A stretch of 51,984 nt of DNA, taken from the NCBI GenBank assembly GCA_964615935.1, contig CAZTTG010000045.1, forward strand, positions 1 to 51,984, in the 5' to 3' direction. This DNA comes from CAZTTG01 sp964615935. GTDB lineage: Bacteria; Planctomycetota; UBA1135; GCA-002686595. The notes under the pieces were generated by a model that was not told the origin of the DNA, did no database searches, and worked only from the letters and a program-made list of their open reading frames with translations. The translations under genes were made by a program, and so were the position numbers. Positions within the stretch are counted from its first letter, which is position 1. Each line of letters starts with the position of its first letter. This document shows, in pieces, positions 26,401 through 34,135 of the stretch.

Positions 26401-26818
26401 GCTCGCGCTCCTCCGGGCTCAGCGCGACGGACGGGTCGAGGGCGGGCTGCTCCGGCACGCTCCAGTGCAGGTTCTTCAGGGTGACCCCCGCCACGAACCC
26501 CAGGTCCACCTGTTCGCCGGCCTCGATCCGATCGAAGGAGTAGTGCAGCAGCCTCTGGCCGTGCACGTCGCGGAAGGTGCGCTGGAGCCCTCGCTCGGGA
26601 TGACGCAGGTAGTGGATCTGCTGCCGCGGGGACTCCAGGGGAAGGGGCACGTAGACCTCGACGCCCGTCGCCGGCTCGGACGTCGGATTCATGATCCGGA
26701 ACCCGTAGCGCACCGTGCGCTCGACCGGCGACCAGGTCGTGATCTCCTGGGCGGCGAGCGCTCCGACGAGGATCGAGAGGGCCACGAAGGCGTGGATGGC
26801 ACGAGCACGGCTGCGCAT
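23444..26818 (-). CDS. Secreted fusion: transglutaminase-like + LpoB-like + CapA metallophosphatase-like
   Basis: A single 1,124-residue reading frame. A signal peptide ends near 'VGALAAQE'. Residues 30-290 form a transglutaminase-like papain fold with the triad Cys206 ('GTGSCSEYN'), His245 ('VYHRWTEVFL') and Asp261 ('GWFPADC'). Residues 480-600 resemble an LpoB/CsgG-type region ('PAVYVAPVVDQT'), which is tentative. Residues 615-900 are CapA/PgsA-type: Asp623 ('AAGDTVL'), 'CNLECC', 'NNHAGDYG' (703-710), 'HWGGNW' and 'GHSAHRLQG' (836-844). Residues 960-1124 are a beta-rich tail. CapA proteins act in poly-gamma-glutamate or related surface polymers. The gene is divergent from the GH172-transglutaminase operon. 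Roles are inferred from domains only. Confidence 0.85.
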   Translation of the reverse strand: MRSRARAIHAFVALSILVGALAAQEITTWSPVERTVRYGFRIMNPTSEPATGVEVYVPLPLESPRQQIHYLRHPERGLQRTFRDVHGQRLLHYSFDRIEAGEQVDLGFVAGVTLKNLHWSVPEQPALDPSVALSPEERERYLTAETNYSMDSGMMIRAAHELTRGAASDYEKLVRIHDHVTERVRYVRDDRWDPAAVVLARGTGSCSEYNYALSGLCRLAGLPTRCVGGSTNGFRDLPTTDGVYHRWTEVFLDGLGWFPADCSRDSNPIRGNRSHFGRVHVDVLVWCRQAGGEEDSLGWDYRAKARVRGEDPGLRWDHRTRWFRYRPERQIEAARAWLLGGAGPPPGPDPLECALLRWEEAPVEGRLEAVRALARAGRAVSLRWAAALPEAQGLREACLGELCSSPELAGEILERSRELYRFRSWFRSNESRLVQTRDGRFALSRARAARRETPVTAAPAAQIWAELAADAAGRLGAALDTRERPAVYVAPVVDQTLAGLDGQDGPIRSALDRIVSEAPDLELVDAADFEDSMRERGPGPGEYWALATADRSAGGWDWLPRVIAVPVCITERTGERGGAALYHLELKVLELERARYFSVRASARRQPEVEPPADRGVLVAAGDTVLARWEHDMVGIHGYDWPLAGVEPVLAAADAALCNLECCVSLSGEPVDKGERCSFYYRARPEMLRCLTRAGIDVVCAANNHAGDYGPVSVADTAAWCAQAGLVCVGNGGDEAEAEEPRVVRVGPVLVGIAGMDATTPCFRAGEGRPGTSYADEEDLEAFAEKMRRLGRWAEGRCDLLVLTLHWGGNWVRETRPAHREMARIAFESGVDLVLGHSAHRLQGIEVIDGKVAVYDMGNLLFDCKLRPEGELSAIFRLQLSPRGVHRVEVVPTLALNGHTVLAGCEEARECLAELSELCSALGTELGIDEDLEGRPMGVIEVPEPRVSPRARPGPEAAGATLPLRGERIPLSVPDDALAAEIPEDASPIQPPAALASGVELLASRLPPTAEEGGILNIHTWWRVSGPVGRYAMPAFHIETAGETPRRGLPWYTRHDAADWTVPLHRLEPGDVVEDRYPARLQGLPAGICSVWAVVIDTTLPEGERVLGEPCLLGRVAIRPADDR

Positions 26819-26904
26819 GGTGGTTTCCTCGGCTCGGGTCGTATCGCGAGGGTACGAGCCGGGCGTGGAGCCGGGCAAGCGCGGACACGGGATGTGACGC
26901 ATTC

Positions 26905-26933
26905 CTGACTCGGCCCGCTCCCTCCGATACAAT
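26905..26933 (+). promoter_or_regulatory. Sigma70-like promoter for the GH172-transglutaminase operon
   Basis: CTGACT (26905-26910), a 17-base spacer, then TACAAT (26928-26933). The -10 matches the consensus at five of six positions, and the start would fall about 30-40 bases before the coding region. Confidence 0.5.
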
Positions 26934-26980
26934 GGCCGTGATCCTGTTCGAGGTACCGCAACGCGAGGATGGAGGCCATG

Positions 26981-28627
26981 ATGAAGTGGGTGCTCGGGTC
27001 CGGTGTGCTGCTGGCTTCTCTCGGCCTCCTCCAGGCATCGGCGCTCGGCCAGTCGCTCGACTCCATCGCGCTCCCCCAGGAGGGACGCTCCCGGCGCGCG
27101 ACCAGCGGAAACGCCCTGGACAACGACGACTCGGCGGAGCTCGGTCGGGGCGAGCCGAGGACGATCGCCCACCTGAGGGGCCCCGGCCGGATCAACCACA
27201 TCTGGCTGGTGCCCTACTCGATGGACATCCGCTACCCGCGCGCCCTGGTCCTGCGCATCTACTGGGACGGATCCGAGGTCCCCTCGGTGGAGACCCCCCT
27301 GGGGGACTTCTTCGGCGTGGGCAACGGCATGCGGGCCACGGTCGACTCCATGCCGGTCAAGGTCAGCTCCTACGGCCGGGGCTACAACTGCTACTGGCAG
27401 ATGCCCTTCCGGGAGGAGGCGCGCATCACCCTGACCAACGAGTCGAGCAAGGAGGACGCCTCCTGCTACTACCAGATCGACTGGGTTCAGCTCGAGCGGG
27501 CGCCCGAGCCGGTGATGTACTTCCACGCCCGCTACCGCCAGGAGTACCCCCCGGTGCTAGGGGAGCCCTACACCGTCTTCGAGGGGCGCGGTCGGGGCCA
27601 CTACGTCGGCACTGTGCTCTCCTCGCAGAACGGCATCGGACACTGGTTCGGGGAGGGCGACGACTGCTTCTGGATCGACGGCGAGGAGGAGCCCTCCATC
27701 CAGGGGACGGGGACCGAGGACTACATCAACGAGGCCTGGAACATGCGCGTGCACTCGGGCCTCTTCCACGGCTGCACGGTCTTCGAGCCCCGGGCGCCGG
27801 ACGCCCGCGTCTCGGCCTACCGCTGGCACATCCCCGACCCGATCCTCTTCCGCGAGTCCCTGCGCTTCGAGCTCGAGCGCCGGGGCTTCGTGATGGACTC
27901 CCAGGGCGAGGTGGTCACCCCCTCCGGCTCCCGCCCCGACTTCTGGTCCTCGGTCTCCTTCTGGTACCAGTCCACCGTGGCCGAGCCCTGGTGCGACTTC
28001 CCTCCCTACGAGGAGCGCGTCAACCCCGAGGTGGTCCTCCACCTCCCCCGGGTGGTCGGCTCGATCGAGCACTCGGAGAGCGTGCGCCTGGAGGTGCACC
28101 CCTACAACCGCGCCACCTGGACCAAGCCCTGGTTCCGGGTCGCGAACGAGGCGGTCAGCGCCTGGATCGAGATCCCCTTCGAGATTCCCGAGGCCGGGCG
28201 CTACTCGATGTCGCTCTTCCAGCACCTGCGCGAGGACAACGGGATCTGGAAGGTCTTCATCGACGACCTGGAGGTCCACGAGGCCGGGGAGTCCCAGATC
28301 GCCGGGGGCTACCGGGTCAGCCTGGTCAACCAGCTCCCGCCGGAGCGGATCAACAAGACCCTGGACTTCTACAACGTCTACCGCAAAGACGAGCACGAGG
28401 ACTACGTCTACGGGCAGCGGCGGGAGCGGAAGATCGGCCTCTTCCACTTCGAGCCGGGGGTGCACCGCCTGCGGCTCGTCTGCGTCGGGGCCAACCCGCT
28501 GTCCCTCGATCCGCTGACGGGCCAGCCCGGATACAACCTCACGGCCGACGTGCTCTCCCTGCGCAAGCTGCCGTTCGACGGGATCGAGGAGTGGATCGAG
28601 AAGGTCGTCGAGAGCGAGGGCCGGTGA
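26981..28627 (+). CDS. GH172 (DUF2961) glycoside hydrolase, secreted
   Basis: A 548-residue DUF2961 protein with a signal peptide ('MKWVLGSGVLLASLG'). ATGs at 26969, 26978 and 26981 are all in frame; 26981 is favoured because GGAGG lies five bases before it. Family blocks are clear: 'GPGRINHIWLVPYS', 'RIYWDGSEVPSVETPLGDFF' and 'GTGTEDYINEAWN'. GH172 enzymes cleave or rearrange fructofuranose- and arabinofuranose-containing glycans; the exact linkage is not predictable. The stop overlaps the start of the next gene by one base (TGATG), so it is translated together with the secreted transglutaminase. A C-terminal carbohydrate-binding-like beta domain spans roughly the last 180 residues. Confidence 0.92.
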   Translation: MKWVLGSGVLLASLGLLQASALGQSLDSIALPQEGRSRRATSGNALDNDDSAELGRGEPRTIAHLRGPGRINHIWLVPYSMDIRYPRALVLRIYWDGSEVPSVETPLGDFFGVGNGMRATVDSMPVKVSSYGRGYNCYWQMPFREEARITLTNESSKEDASCYYQIDWVQLERAPEPVMYFHARYRQEYPPVLGEPYTVFEGRGRGHYVGTVLSSQNGIGHWFGEGDDCFWIDGEEEPSIQGTGTEDYINEAWNMRVHSGLFHGCTVFEPRAPDARVSAYRWHIPDPILFRESLRFELERRGFVMDSQGEVVTPSGSRPDFWSSVSFWYQSTVAEPWCDFPPYEERVNPEVVLHLPRVVGSIEHSESVRLEVHPYNRATWTKPWFRVANEAVSAWIEIPFEIPEAGRYSMSLFQHLREDNGIWKVFIDDLEVHEAGESQIAGGYRVSLVNQLPPERINKTLDFYNVYRKDEHEDYVYGQRRERKIGLFHFEPGVHRLRLVCVGANPLSLDPLTGQPGYNLTADVLSLRKLPFDGIEEWIEKVVESEGR

Positions 28628-30969
28628 TGAGGCTGCCGGGCGGACTCCTGCTCCTGGCATCGCTGGCGGCCCCGACGGCGGCCCTCGCCCCGCAGCACAT
28701 CGGCGAGAGCCTGGGGGTCTACGATCTGGCGGAGGGGAACGCGGAGGTCCGGGGGGTGGCCTGGGACCAGCGCTCGCTGGACGCGCCGCGCCTGCTGGCG
28801 CTCGACCGCTCCGGCGAGCTGTTCGTCTATCGCCCTCCCGGAGAGGCCTCGGACGAGCTGGAGCTGCTCTCCATCCACGAGCTGCCGGCGCCGGTGCGGG
28901 ATGCGCTCCCGGCCGGACCGCGGGGTCTGAGCTGCGGCCAGGTGGAGGGCCGGACCGCGCTCTTCTTCCTGGGCTGGTCCACCACCGGGGGAGCGATCCG
29001 CTCGCAGCTCTGGAGGTGGGAGCTCGCGGACGATGCGGCCACGGCGGTCGATCTCACCCTCCACTCCTTCCGTATCGGCGAGCGCGAGGTCTTCGACCTG
29101 GCCCGCGAGGACGGAGGGATCCTGGTCGGCTTCGACGCCACCGGTTACGCGGACGGGAATCTCCGCGTCCGGCGGGGGATCCTCCGGCTGGCGTGGGATC
29201 CCGTCGGCGGGGGCGGGCCGGAGTTCGTCGGCCACCTGCCGGACTCCGGCGAGCAGCCCTCCCGCGGCCTGGCGACCATGGAGCTCGAGGGCGCGCGCTA
29301 CCTCTGGGCCACGGCGGGCAGCGCTCACGTCTACGCCGCCGAGGCCCGGACCGGGCGCGGGCTCTTCGCCTTCGAGCGGCCGGGGGCGGGCGCCTGCCGG
29401 GGCCTCTGCTTCGGAGGGGGCGACCTCTGGATACCCGAGGACGTCGAGGGGGCGGATCGGGTACACCGCGTCAACGTGAGCCGGAACCCCGACCTCCCGG
29501 TCCGGGGGCCTCGGGCCCTGCGGCGGCTCTCGATGACCATCGACACCACTCCCGAGGAGGGAGAGCCGGAGCCCGGCGCGACGTACCACTACTACTCGCG
29601 CCCCTACGCCTTCGAGCAGCTCGGCTGCCAGGGGATCTGGCCGGAGACGGAGCGGGTCGTCGATCTCTCCGAGGCTCCCGACGCGATCATCCGCGGCTTC
29701 ACCTGCGATCCCGCCGGCGACGTCTCCAGCCGGCAGCACATGGCGCTGGTCGAGTACACCGGCGCGCCGGGCCGCACCTGCTCCTCGCGCTACGAGATCG
29801 AGCTGTGGACCAACCGCCAGCGCAGGTACGTCTACCCCCATCGGGTGAGCGCGGACGCGGAGGCCCTGGAGGGGATGGACTATCTCGCGGACGATCCCGA
29901 GCTCTTCGATCTGAGCGACCGGGCGAGCTACGAGGCCTTCTTCGAGCGGGTCGCGGCCCACGTGCGGGAGAAGTACGGGGTGGAGGCGGACCTGCAGAAC
30001 CCCTACTGGGCGGCGCGCGACGCCCTCGAGTACATCCAGGACCACTACTACTACCCGAGCCGGCCCAAGGGCGTTCCCGCGGCCGTCGACTACGATCGCC
30101 GGCACTACGACGCCAACCCCGGCAACCTGAAGATCGAGCTCTCCGGACGGGACTACGACCGCTCGCAGATCATCGCCTGCTCCGGCACCAGCGTCATGAT
30201 GGCCGGAGCCATGCGCCACCTGGGGATTCCCGCCCGCTGGCTGGGCACGGGGACGGAGCAGGCGCCGGCGAGCTGGGACTCCAACGGCAACGGGCTGCTC
30301 GACGAGGGCGAGCGCGCCGGCTGCACCAACGGCCACCGCTACACCCAGGTCTGGCTGGGGGACCGCTACGGCTGGATCTGCTTCGACGCCACGCCGTCCC
30401 GGCCCGAGCACGACGACTTCGATCCGCCGCCGCCGCTGCGGTCCCAGTGGCGCTACATGAGCCGGGCCGCCGCCGGCCACATGAAGGACCGGCGCATCGT
30501 GTTCAACGTCGGCTCCGCTCTCTTCCGCCCGCTCTACCGCGACTTCGAGTACGACGAGGAGCGGGCGGTGAACAACGACTGCGGCGGCGACCAGCGCTAC
30601 AACCTGCAGGGCCGCTTCGACTCCCCCGAGCGGTGGAAGCTGGCGCGCCACCGCATCTCGCTCGAGAACACCTGCTTCCTCCGCGACGTGGTCGTGTCCG
30701 GGCCGAAGGAGGCGACCGCCGTCGGCTGGCGGCTCGCGGGCGACTGGGACCGGGACCCGGGCGCGCGCGTCTCGATCCACCTCCAGCGGGTGGACCCGGA
30801 GTCGGGCGCGGCGAGGGACGTGGCCCGGCTCGCGCGCGGCCTGTCGCCCGACGCCCGGGCCGCGGTGGTCGACCTCTCCCCCCATCGCGCCGGGCGCTAC
30901 TGGATCATCCTGCGCAAGCTGGGGGACCCCGAGACCGGCGGCTGCTCGGAGGCCTTCGACCTCGAGTGA
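28627..30969 (+). CDS. Secreted transglutaminase-like protein with EF-hand-like insert
   Basis: A 780-residue protein started at the ATG that overlaps the GH172 stop. A signal peptide ('GGLLLLASLAAPTAALA') leads into a region of about 270 residues that reads like a beta-propeller ('DLWIPEDVEGADRVHRVN'). The transglutaminase fold spans about 430-600, with Cys518 ('IIACSGTSVMMAG'), His570 ('TNGHRYTQVWL') and Asp587 ('GWICFDATPS'). Between Cys and His lies an EF-hand-like loop, Asp551-Ser-Asn-Gly-Asn-Gly through Glu562, suggesting calcium binding. It could act as a protease, a crosslinker or an amide-processing enzyme. It is distinct from the transglutaminase in the divergent fusion protein. Confidence 0.82.
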   Translation: MRLPGGLLLLASLAAPTAALAPQHIGESLGVYDLAEGNAEVRGVAWDQRSLDAPRLLALDRSGELFVYRPPGEASDELELLSIHELPAPVRDALPAGPRGLSCGQVEGRTALFFLGWSTTGGAIRSQLWRWELADDAATAVDLTLHSFRIGEREVFDLAREDGGILVGFDATGYADGNLRVRRGILRLAWDPVGGGGPEFVGHLPDSGEQPSRGLATMELEGARYLWATAGSAHVYAAEARTGRGLFAFERPGAGACRGLCFGGGDLWIPEDVEGADRVHRVNVSRNPDLPVRGPRALRRLSMTIDTTPEEGEPEPGATYHYYSRPYAFEQLGCQGIWPETERVVDLSEAPDAIIRGFTCDPAGDVSSRQHMALVEYTGAPGRTCSSRYEIELWTNRQRRYVYPHRVSADAEALEGMDYLADDPELFDLSDRASYEAFFERVAAHVREKYGVEADLQNPYWAARDALEYIQDHYYYPSRPKGVPAAVDYDRRHYDANPGNLKIELSGRDYDRSQIIACSGTSVMMAGAMRHLGIPARWLGTGTEQAPASWDSNGNGLLDEGERAGCTNGHRYTQVWLGDRYGWICFDATPSRPEHDDFDPPPPLRSQWRYMSRAAAGHMKDRRIVFNVGSALFRPLYRDFEYDEERAVNNDCGGDQRYNLQGRFDSPERWKLARHRISLENTCFLRDVVVSGPKEATAVGWRLAGDWDRDPGARVSIHLQRVDPESGAARDVARLARGLSPDARAAVVDLSPHRAGRYWIILRKLGDPETGGCSEAFDLE

Positions 30970-31035
30970 GGCTCGACGCAGCCCGAAACCGCGGTGAGCG
31001 CGCCGGCGTTTCAGGGCCGCCTCGAACGGGCTGAG

Positions 31036-31776
31036 ATGCGAGACCCCGAGATGAAGAGCTCCAGCCACGGGTACAGAGCGTACGCGGTGCTGGCCGCGAC
31101 CGGTCTACTGGGCCTCGGCTCCCTGACGCTCTTCGCGGTCTTCCTGTGGGAGCCCTTCGAGCTAGTGGACCTGGGGCTGGAGGGGACGACCCTCCTGGGC
31201 TGGGACGCGATCTTGTGCCTGGCGTTCTGCCTCCAGCACAGCGGGATGATCCGCCGCTCCTTTCGCCGTCGAACGGCGCGCTTCGTCCCCTCGCACCACC
31301 AGGGGGCCGTCTACACGATCGCCTCGGGGATCGTGCTCACCGCGGTGGTGGTCCTCTGGCAGGGCTCGCCCGGGGTGCTGTTCCAGCTCGACGGGCTCGC
31401 CCGCTGGCCGGTGCGAGCGGTCTTCCTCCTGGCGCTCCTCGGCGGAGCGTGGGGCGGCCTGGCGCTGGGATCGGATCTGCTCGGAATCGACGCGATCCGC
31501 TCCCGGCTGCGCGGGACCACCCCCCGTGAGGTCCCCTTCGCGGTCCGGGGCCCCTATCGCCTGGTCCGCCATCCTCTCTACCTGTGCACGCTGCTGCTGA
31601 TCTGGGCCGCGCCGGAGCTCACCGCGGATCGGCTGCTGATGGACGTCATCCTCTCCGCCTGGATGGTGGTGGGCGCCTTCCTCGAGGAGCGCGACCTGAT
31701 GGCCGATTTCGGCGAGGAGTACCGGGACTACCGGCGCCGGGTCCCCATGCTGATCCCCTGGCGCTGGGGCCGGTAG
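31036..31776 (+). CDS. Membrane methyltransferase of the ICMT/NnrU-like superfamily
   Basis: A 246-residue membrane protein with five or six hydrophobic segments. The C-terminal 'GPYRLVRHPLYLCTLLL' and 'FLEERDLMADFGEEYRDYRRRVPMLIP' form the SAM-binding signature shared by isoprenylcysteine carboxyl methyltransferases and related lipid methyltransferases. Bacterial members methylate unknown lipids or proteins. The start is uncertain: GTG at 30994, ATG at 31036 and ATG at 31051 are all in frame, none with a strong ribosome site. It is 66 bases past the transglutaminase stop and converges on the GT4 gene. It may be part of the same transcript. Confidence 0.8.
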   Translation: MRDPEMKSSSHGYRAYAVLAATGLLGLGSLTLFAVFLWEPFELVDLGLEGTTLLGWDAILCLAFCLQHSGMIRRSFRRRTARFVPSHHQGAVYTIASGIVLTAVVVLWQGSPGVLFQLDGLARWPVRAVFLLALLGGAWGGLALGSDLLGIDAIRSRLRGTTPREVPFAVRGPYRLVRHPLYLCTLLLIWAAPELTADRLLMDVILSAWMVVGAFLEERDLMADFGEEYRDYRRRVPMLIPWRWGR

Positions 31777-31790
31777 CCCGGCTCGGTGGA

Positions 31791-32867
31791 TCACTCCACC
31801 AGCTCGAGGAAGCTCGAGGCCGCGCGCTCCCAGGTGAGGGACTCGGCGAAGGCGCGGCCGCGGCGGCCCAGCTCCGCGCGCAGGACCGGATCGTCGAGCA
31901 GATCGCCCACCGACTCCGCCAGGGCCTCGGGATCGTCGGGCGGGACGATCCGACCGCCTCCCGAGCGGCGGACGAGGTCGGGCATGCAGGCCGCGTCCGA
32001 GGCCACCACGGGTCGGGAGGAGGCCAGGCCCTCCAGGCAGGCGTTGGCGAAGGCGTCCTGGATGCTGGGGTGCGCGAAGACGTGGCAGCGCCTGTACTCG
32101 GCCACCACCTCGCGGCGCCGGTGGACGTCGCCCAGCCAGGTGACGTTGGGGGCGGCGCCGATCCGCCGGGCGAGCCGCTGCAGGTTCTCCCACTCGAAGC
32201 CGCCGCCGACGATGCGCACCTCGACGTCGGGGAAGCGCCGGCGCAGGAGGGGTGTGGCTCGCACCAGCACCTCGATCCGCTTGCGCGGGAAGAGCCGGCT
32301 GACCGCCAGCACCGTGGGCGGGCGAGAGGGATCCGGCTCGGGGAGATCGCTCCGGAGGGCGTCCCACTCGGCGAGGTCGATGCCGTTGGGGATGACGCGG
32401 ATCCTCTCGGGGGCGATGCCGTAGTGCTCCACCAGCTTCTCCTGCGCGTACTCGCTGGGGGTGGTGACCAGGTCGCAGGCGCTCAGGTTCTCGCGCTCGT
32501 AGAAGGCCTGCACCCGGAGCAGGGTCCGGAAGGGCTCGGGCTCGGTCTCGACCAGATCCGCGAAGACCGCCCGCGCGGAACCGATGAAGGGCTGATCGCT
32601 CCGGCGGGGCAGGGCGAAGCCGTCGAAGTCCAGCCCCAGGATCCAGGCGGCCTCGGCGATGCGGGGGTCGCCCGCGAGCCGCACGTTGAACCCCAGGCGC
32701 TCGAGGACGAAGCGGGTGTAGTCGTCCGGGTCGAGGCCCGGGTCGATGAGCTCGGCGGATCGTCCCCGGGCCTGCAGCGCGCGCTGCAGGGCCCCGATGA
32801 AGAGCGCGGTGCCGCTCCCCCGGCCGAGGTCGGTGGGCCAGGTGGTCAGGAGCAGGGCGTGGGGCAT
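31791..32867 (-). CDS. GT4-family glycosyltransferase (third copy)
   Basis: A 358-residue GT-B glycosyltransferase. The N-terminus 'HALLLTTWPTDLGRGSGTALF' has the glycine-rich loop. 'VIPNGIDLAEWD', 'VLAVSRLFPRKRIEVLVRA' and 'HPSIQDAFANACLEGLASSRPVVA' are the donor-binding and E-x7-E-type blocks; here the first acidic residue position reads Asp ('QDAFANACLE'), a common variant. It is encoded 43 bases downstream of the FHA protein gene on the same strand. It is more likely to act on a secreted glycan or lipid than in primary metabolism, but no acceptor can be named. Confidence 0.88.
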   Translation of the reverse strand: MPHALLLTTWPTDLGRGSGTALFIGALQRALQARGRSAELIDPGLDPDDYTRFVLERLGFNVRLAGDPRIAEAAWILGLDFDGFALPRRSDQPFIGSARAVFADLVETEPEPFRTLLRVQAFYERENLSACDLVTTPSEYAQEKLVEHYGIAPERIRVIPNGIDLAEWDALRSDLPEPDPSRPPTVLAVSRLFPRKRIEVLVRATPLLRRRFPDVEVRIVGGGFEWENLQRLARRIGAAPNVTWLGDVHRRREVVAEYRRCHVFAHPSIQDAFANACLEGLASSRPVVASDAACMPDLVRRSGGGRIVPPDDPEALAESVGDLLDDPVLRAELGRRGRAFAESLTWERAASSFLELVE

Positions 32868-32910
32868 GGAGACGTCTCCGGCGGCCTCCAGTGCGTTCGG
32901 TCGAGCCGGC

Positions 32911-33867
32911 TCACTCCCCCGGCTCTTCGATTGCCGGCTCGGGCTCGGCGACGCGCCCCTTGATCACGCCCACGGCGCGGAAGGCGAGGTAGAAGAGGGC
33001 CACGGCGATCAGGGCCGCGAGGGCATACGCCAGGGCGCGCACCCAGGCCGGGTACTGGGAGAGGTCGGCCGCGAAGAAGCCGGAGCGGTCCGCGGTGCGG
33101 TGGTACTGGAGGATCCGGTCGCTGTCGCCGCGCAGGTCGACGCCGCCCGGAGACGAGCCGGCGGCGGGCCGGCGCATGGCCGCCGTCGCGGCCAGGGCGG
33201 CCAGCTCCCGCTCCCGCTCGGGGGATCGCTGCCGGCGCGGAGCTCGGGGCATCGGGTCCCGGGGCTTCTCGCCCGCCGCGGGGGGACGAGGCGGATCGGG
33301 GCGCGCGGGGGCGGAGGGAGCCACGCCGCCTCCGGCGAGGATCTCGGGCTCGTCCTCGAGCTCGATCTCCTCCTCGATCGGGGGCTCGCCGGCGGTGGGC
33401 GGGGGCTCGGTCGGGGGCGCGGGCTGGGTGGAGGGAGCGAGCGCGCGGTTCGCGGGATCGCCCGGGAGCTCGTCTCCCCCGGGGGATCGCCCCCCTTCCG
33501 CCCGGGGGACTCGCGGGGCCTCGGAGGGTTGCGGCTTTTCCGCCGAAGACGGGGCGGCCGGCGGGGTCGGCTCCGGCTCGAGCGCCTCCTCGCGGAATCG
33601 CAGCCGGAGCTCCCCGAGCCGGAACTGGTCGCCGTCCCCCAGCGGCGCCCGGTCCACCCGGCGATCTCCGACGAACAGGCCGTTGCGCGATCCGTCGTCC
33701 ACCACCGCCCACCGCTGGCCATCGAACTCGAGGTGCGCGTGGTGGCGGCTGACGGAGCGGTCCCGGAGGGCCGCCGTGCACTTGGGATGGCGCCCGAAGG
33801 TGGCCCCGTGGCCGACCTTGAACGACCGCCCCACGTCGAGGCCGGAGAGGACGAAGACCTCGGGCAT
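32911..33867 (-). CDS. FHA-domain protein with Pro-rich linker and C-terminal membrane helix
   Basis: A 318-residue protein starting at 33867. Residues 1-90 are a forkhead-associated domain with the phosphothreonine-binding residues Gly25-Arg26, Ser40-Arg41-His42-His43 and Asn62-Gly63 in place. A linker of about 150 residues rich in Pro, Glu and Ala follows, with an acidic patch ('EEEIELEDEPEI'). A basic stretch leads to a single transmembrane helix near 275-297 ('ALAYALAALIAVALFYLAF') and a short acidic tail. The FHA head should face the cytoplasm and read Ser/Thr phosphorylation. No kinase gene is in the window. It shares a probable transcript with the downstream GT4 gene and is divergent from the ABC transporter operon. 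Confidence 0.85.
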   Translation of the reverse strand: MPEVFVLSGLDVGRSFKVGHGATFGRHPKCTAALRDRSVSRHHAHLEFDGQRWAVVDDGSRNGLFVGDRRVDRAPLGDGDQFRLGELRLRFREEALEPEPTPPAAPSSAEKPQPSEAPRVPRAEGGRSPGGDELPGDPANRALAPSTQPAPPTEPPPTAGEPPIEEEIELEDEPEILAGGGVAPSAPARPDPPRPPAAGEKPRDPMPRAPRRQRSPERERELAALAATAAMRRPAAGSSPGGVDLRGDSDRILQYHRTADRSGFFAADLSQYPAWVRALAYALAALIAVALFYLAFRAVGVIKGRVAEPEPAIEEPGE

Positions 33868-34135
33868 CAGGGCTCCCCCCCCGCCCGGGGTGGGCTCCCG
33901 GGGACTCGCCGCGGGCCTGCCCGCGGCGTCCAGCCGATCTCCGGGATCGACGAACGCCCTCCGGGCCCCGTCGCAGCCCCTCCCAACCCTTCCAGCAGCC
34001 CAGCCAGCATCGCGCAGCTCCTGGCCCATACCGTAGTGGAGAGCCGCCGGCGGCGCGAGCCTCGCCCGGTCTCGGGGCCCGCCCTTGTCCTGCGCCCGGC
34101 GCGAGACACACTGGATGGGAAGAGGACCCGGCAAC

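Noticed and set aside
28408..31068. An 886-codon minus-strand frame over the second transglutaminase
   Set aside because: Antisense shadow; the plus strand has the signal peptide and complete catalytic triad.
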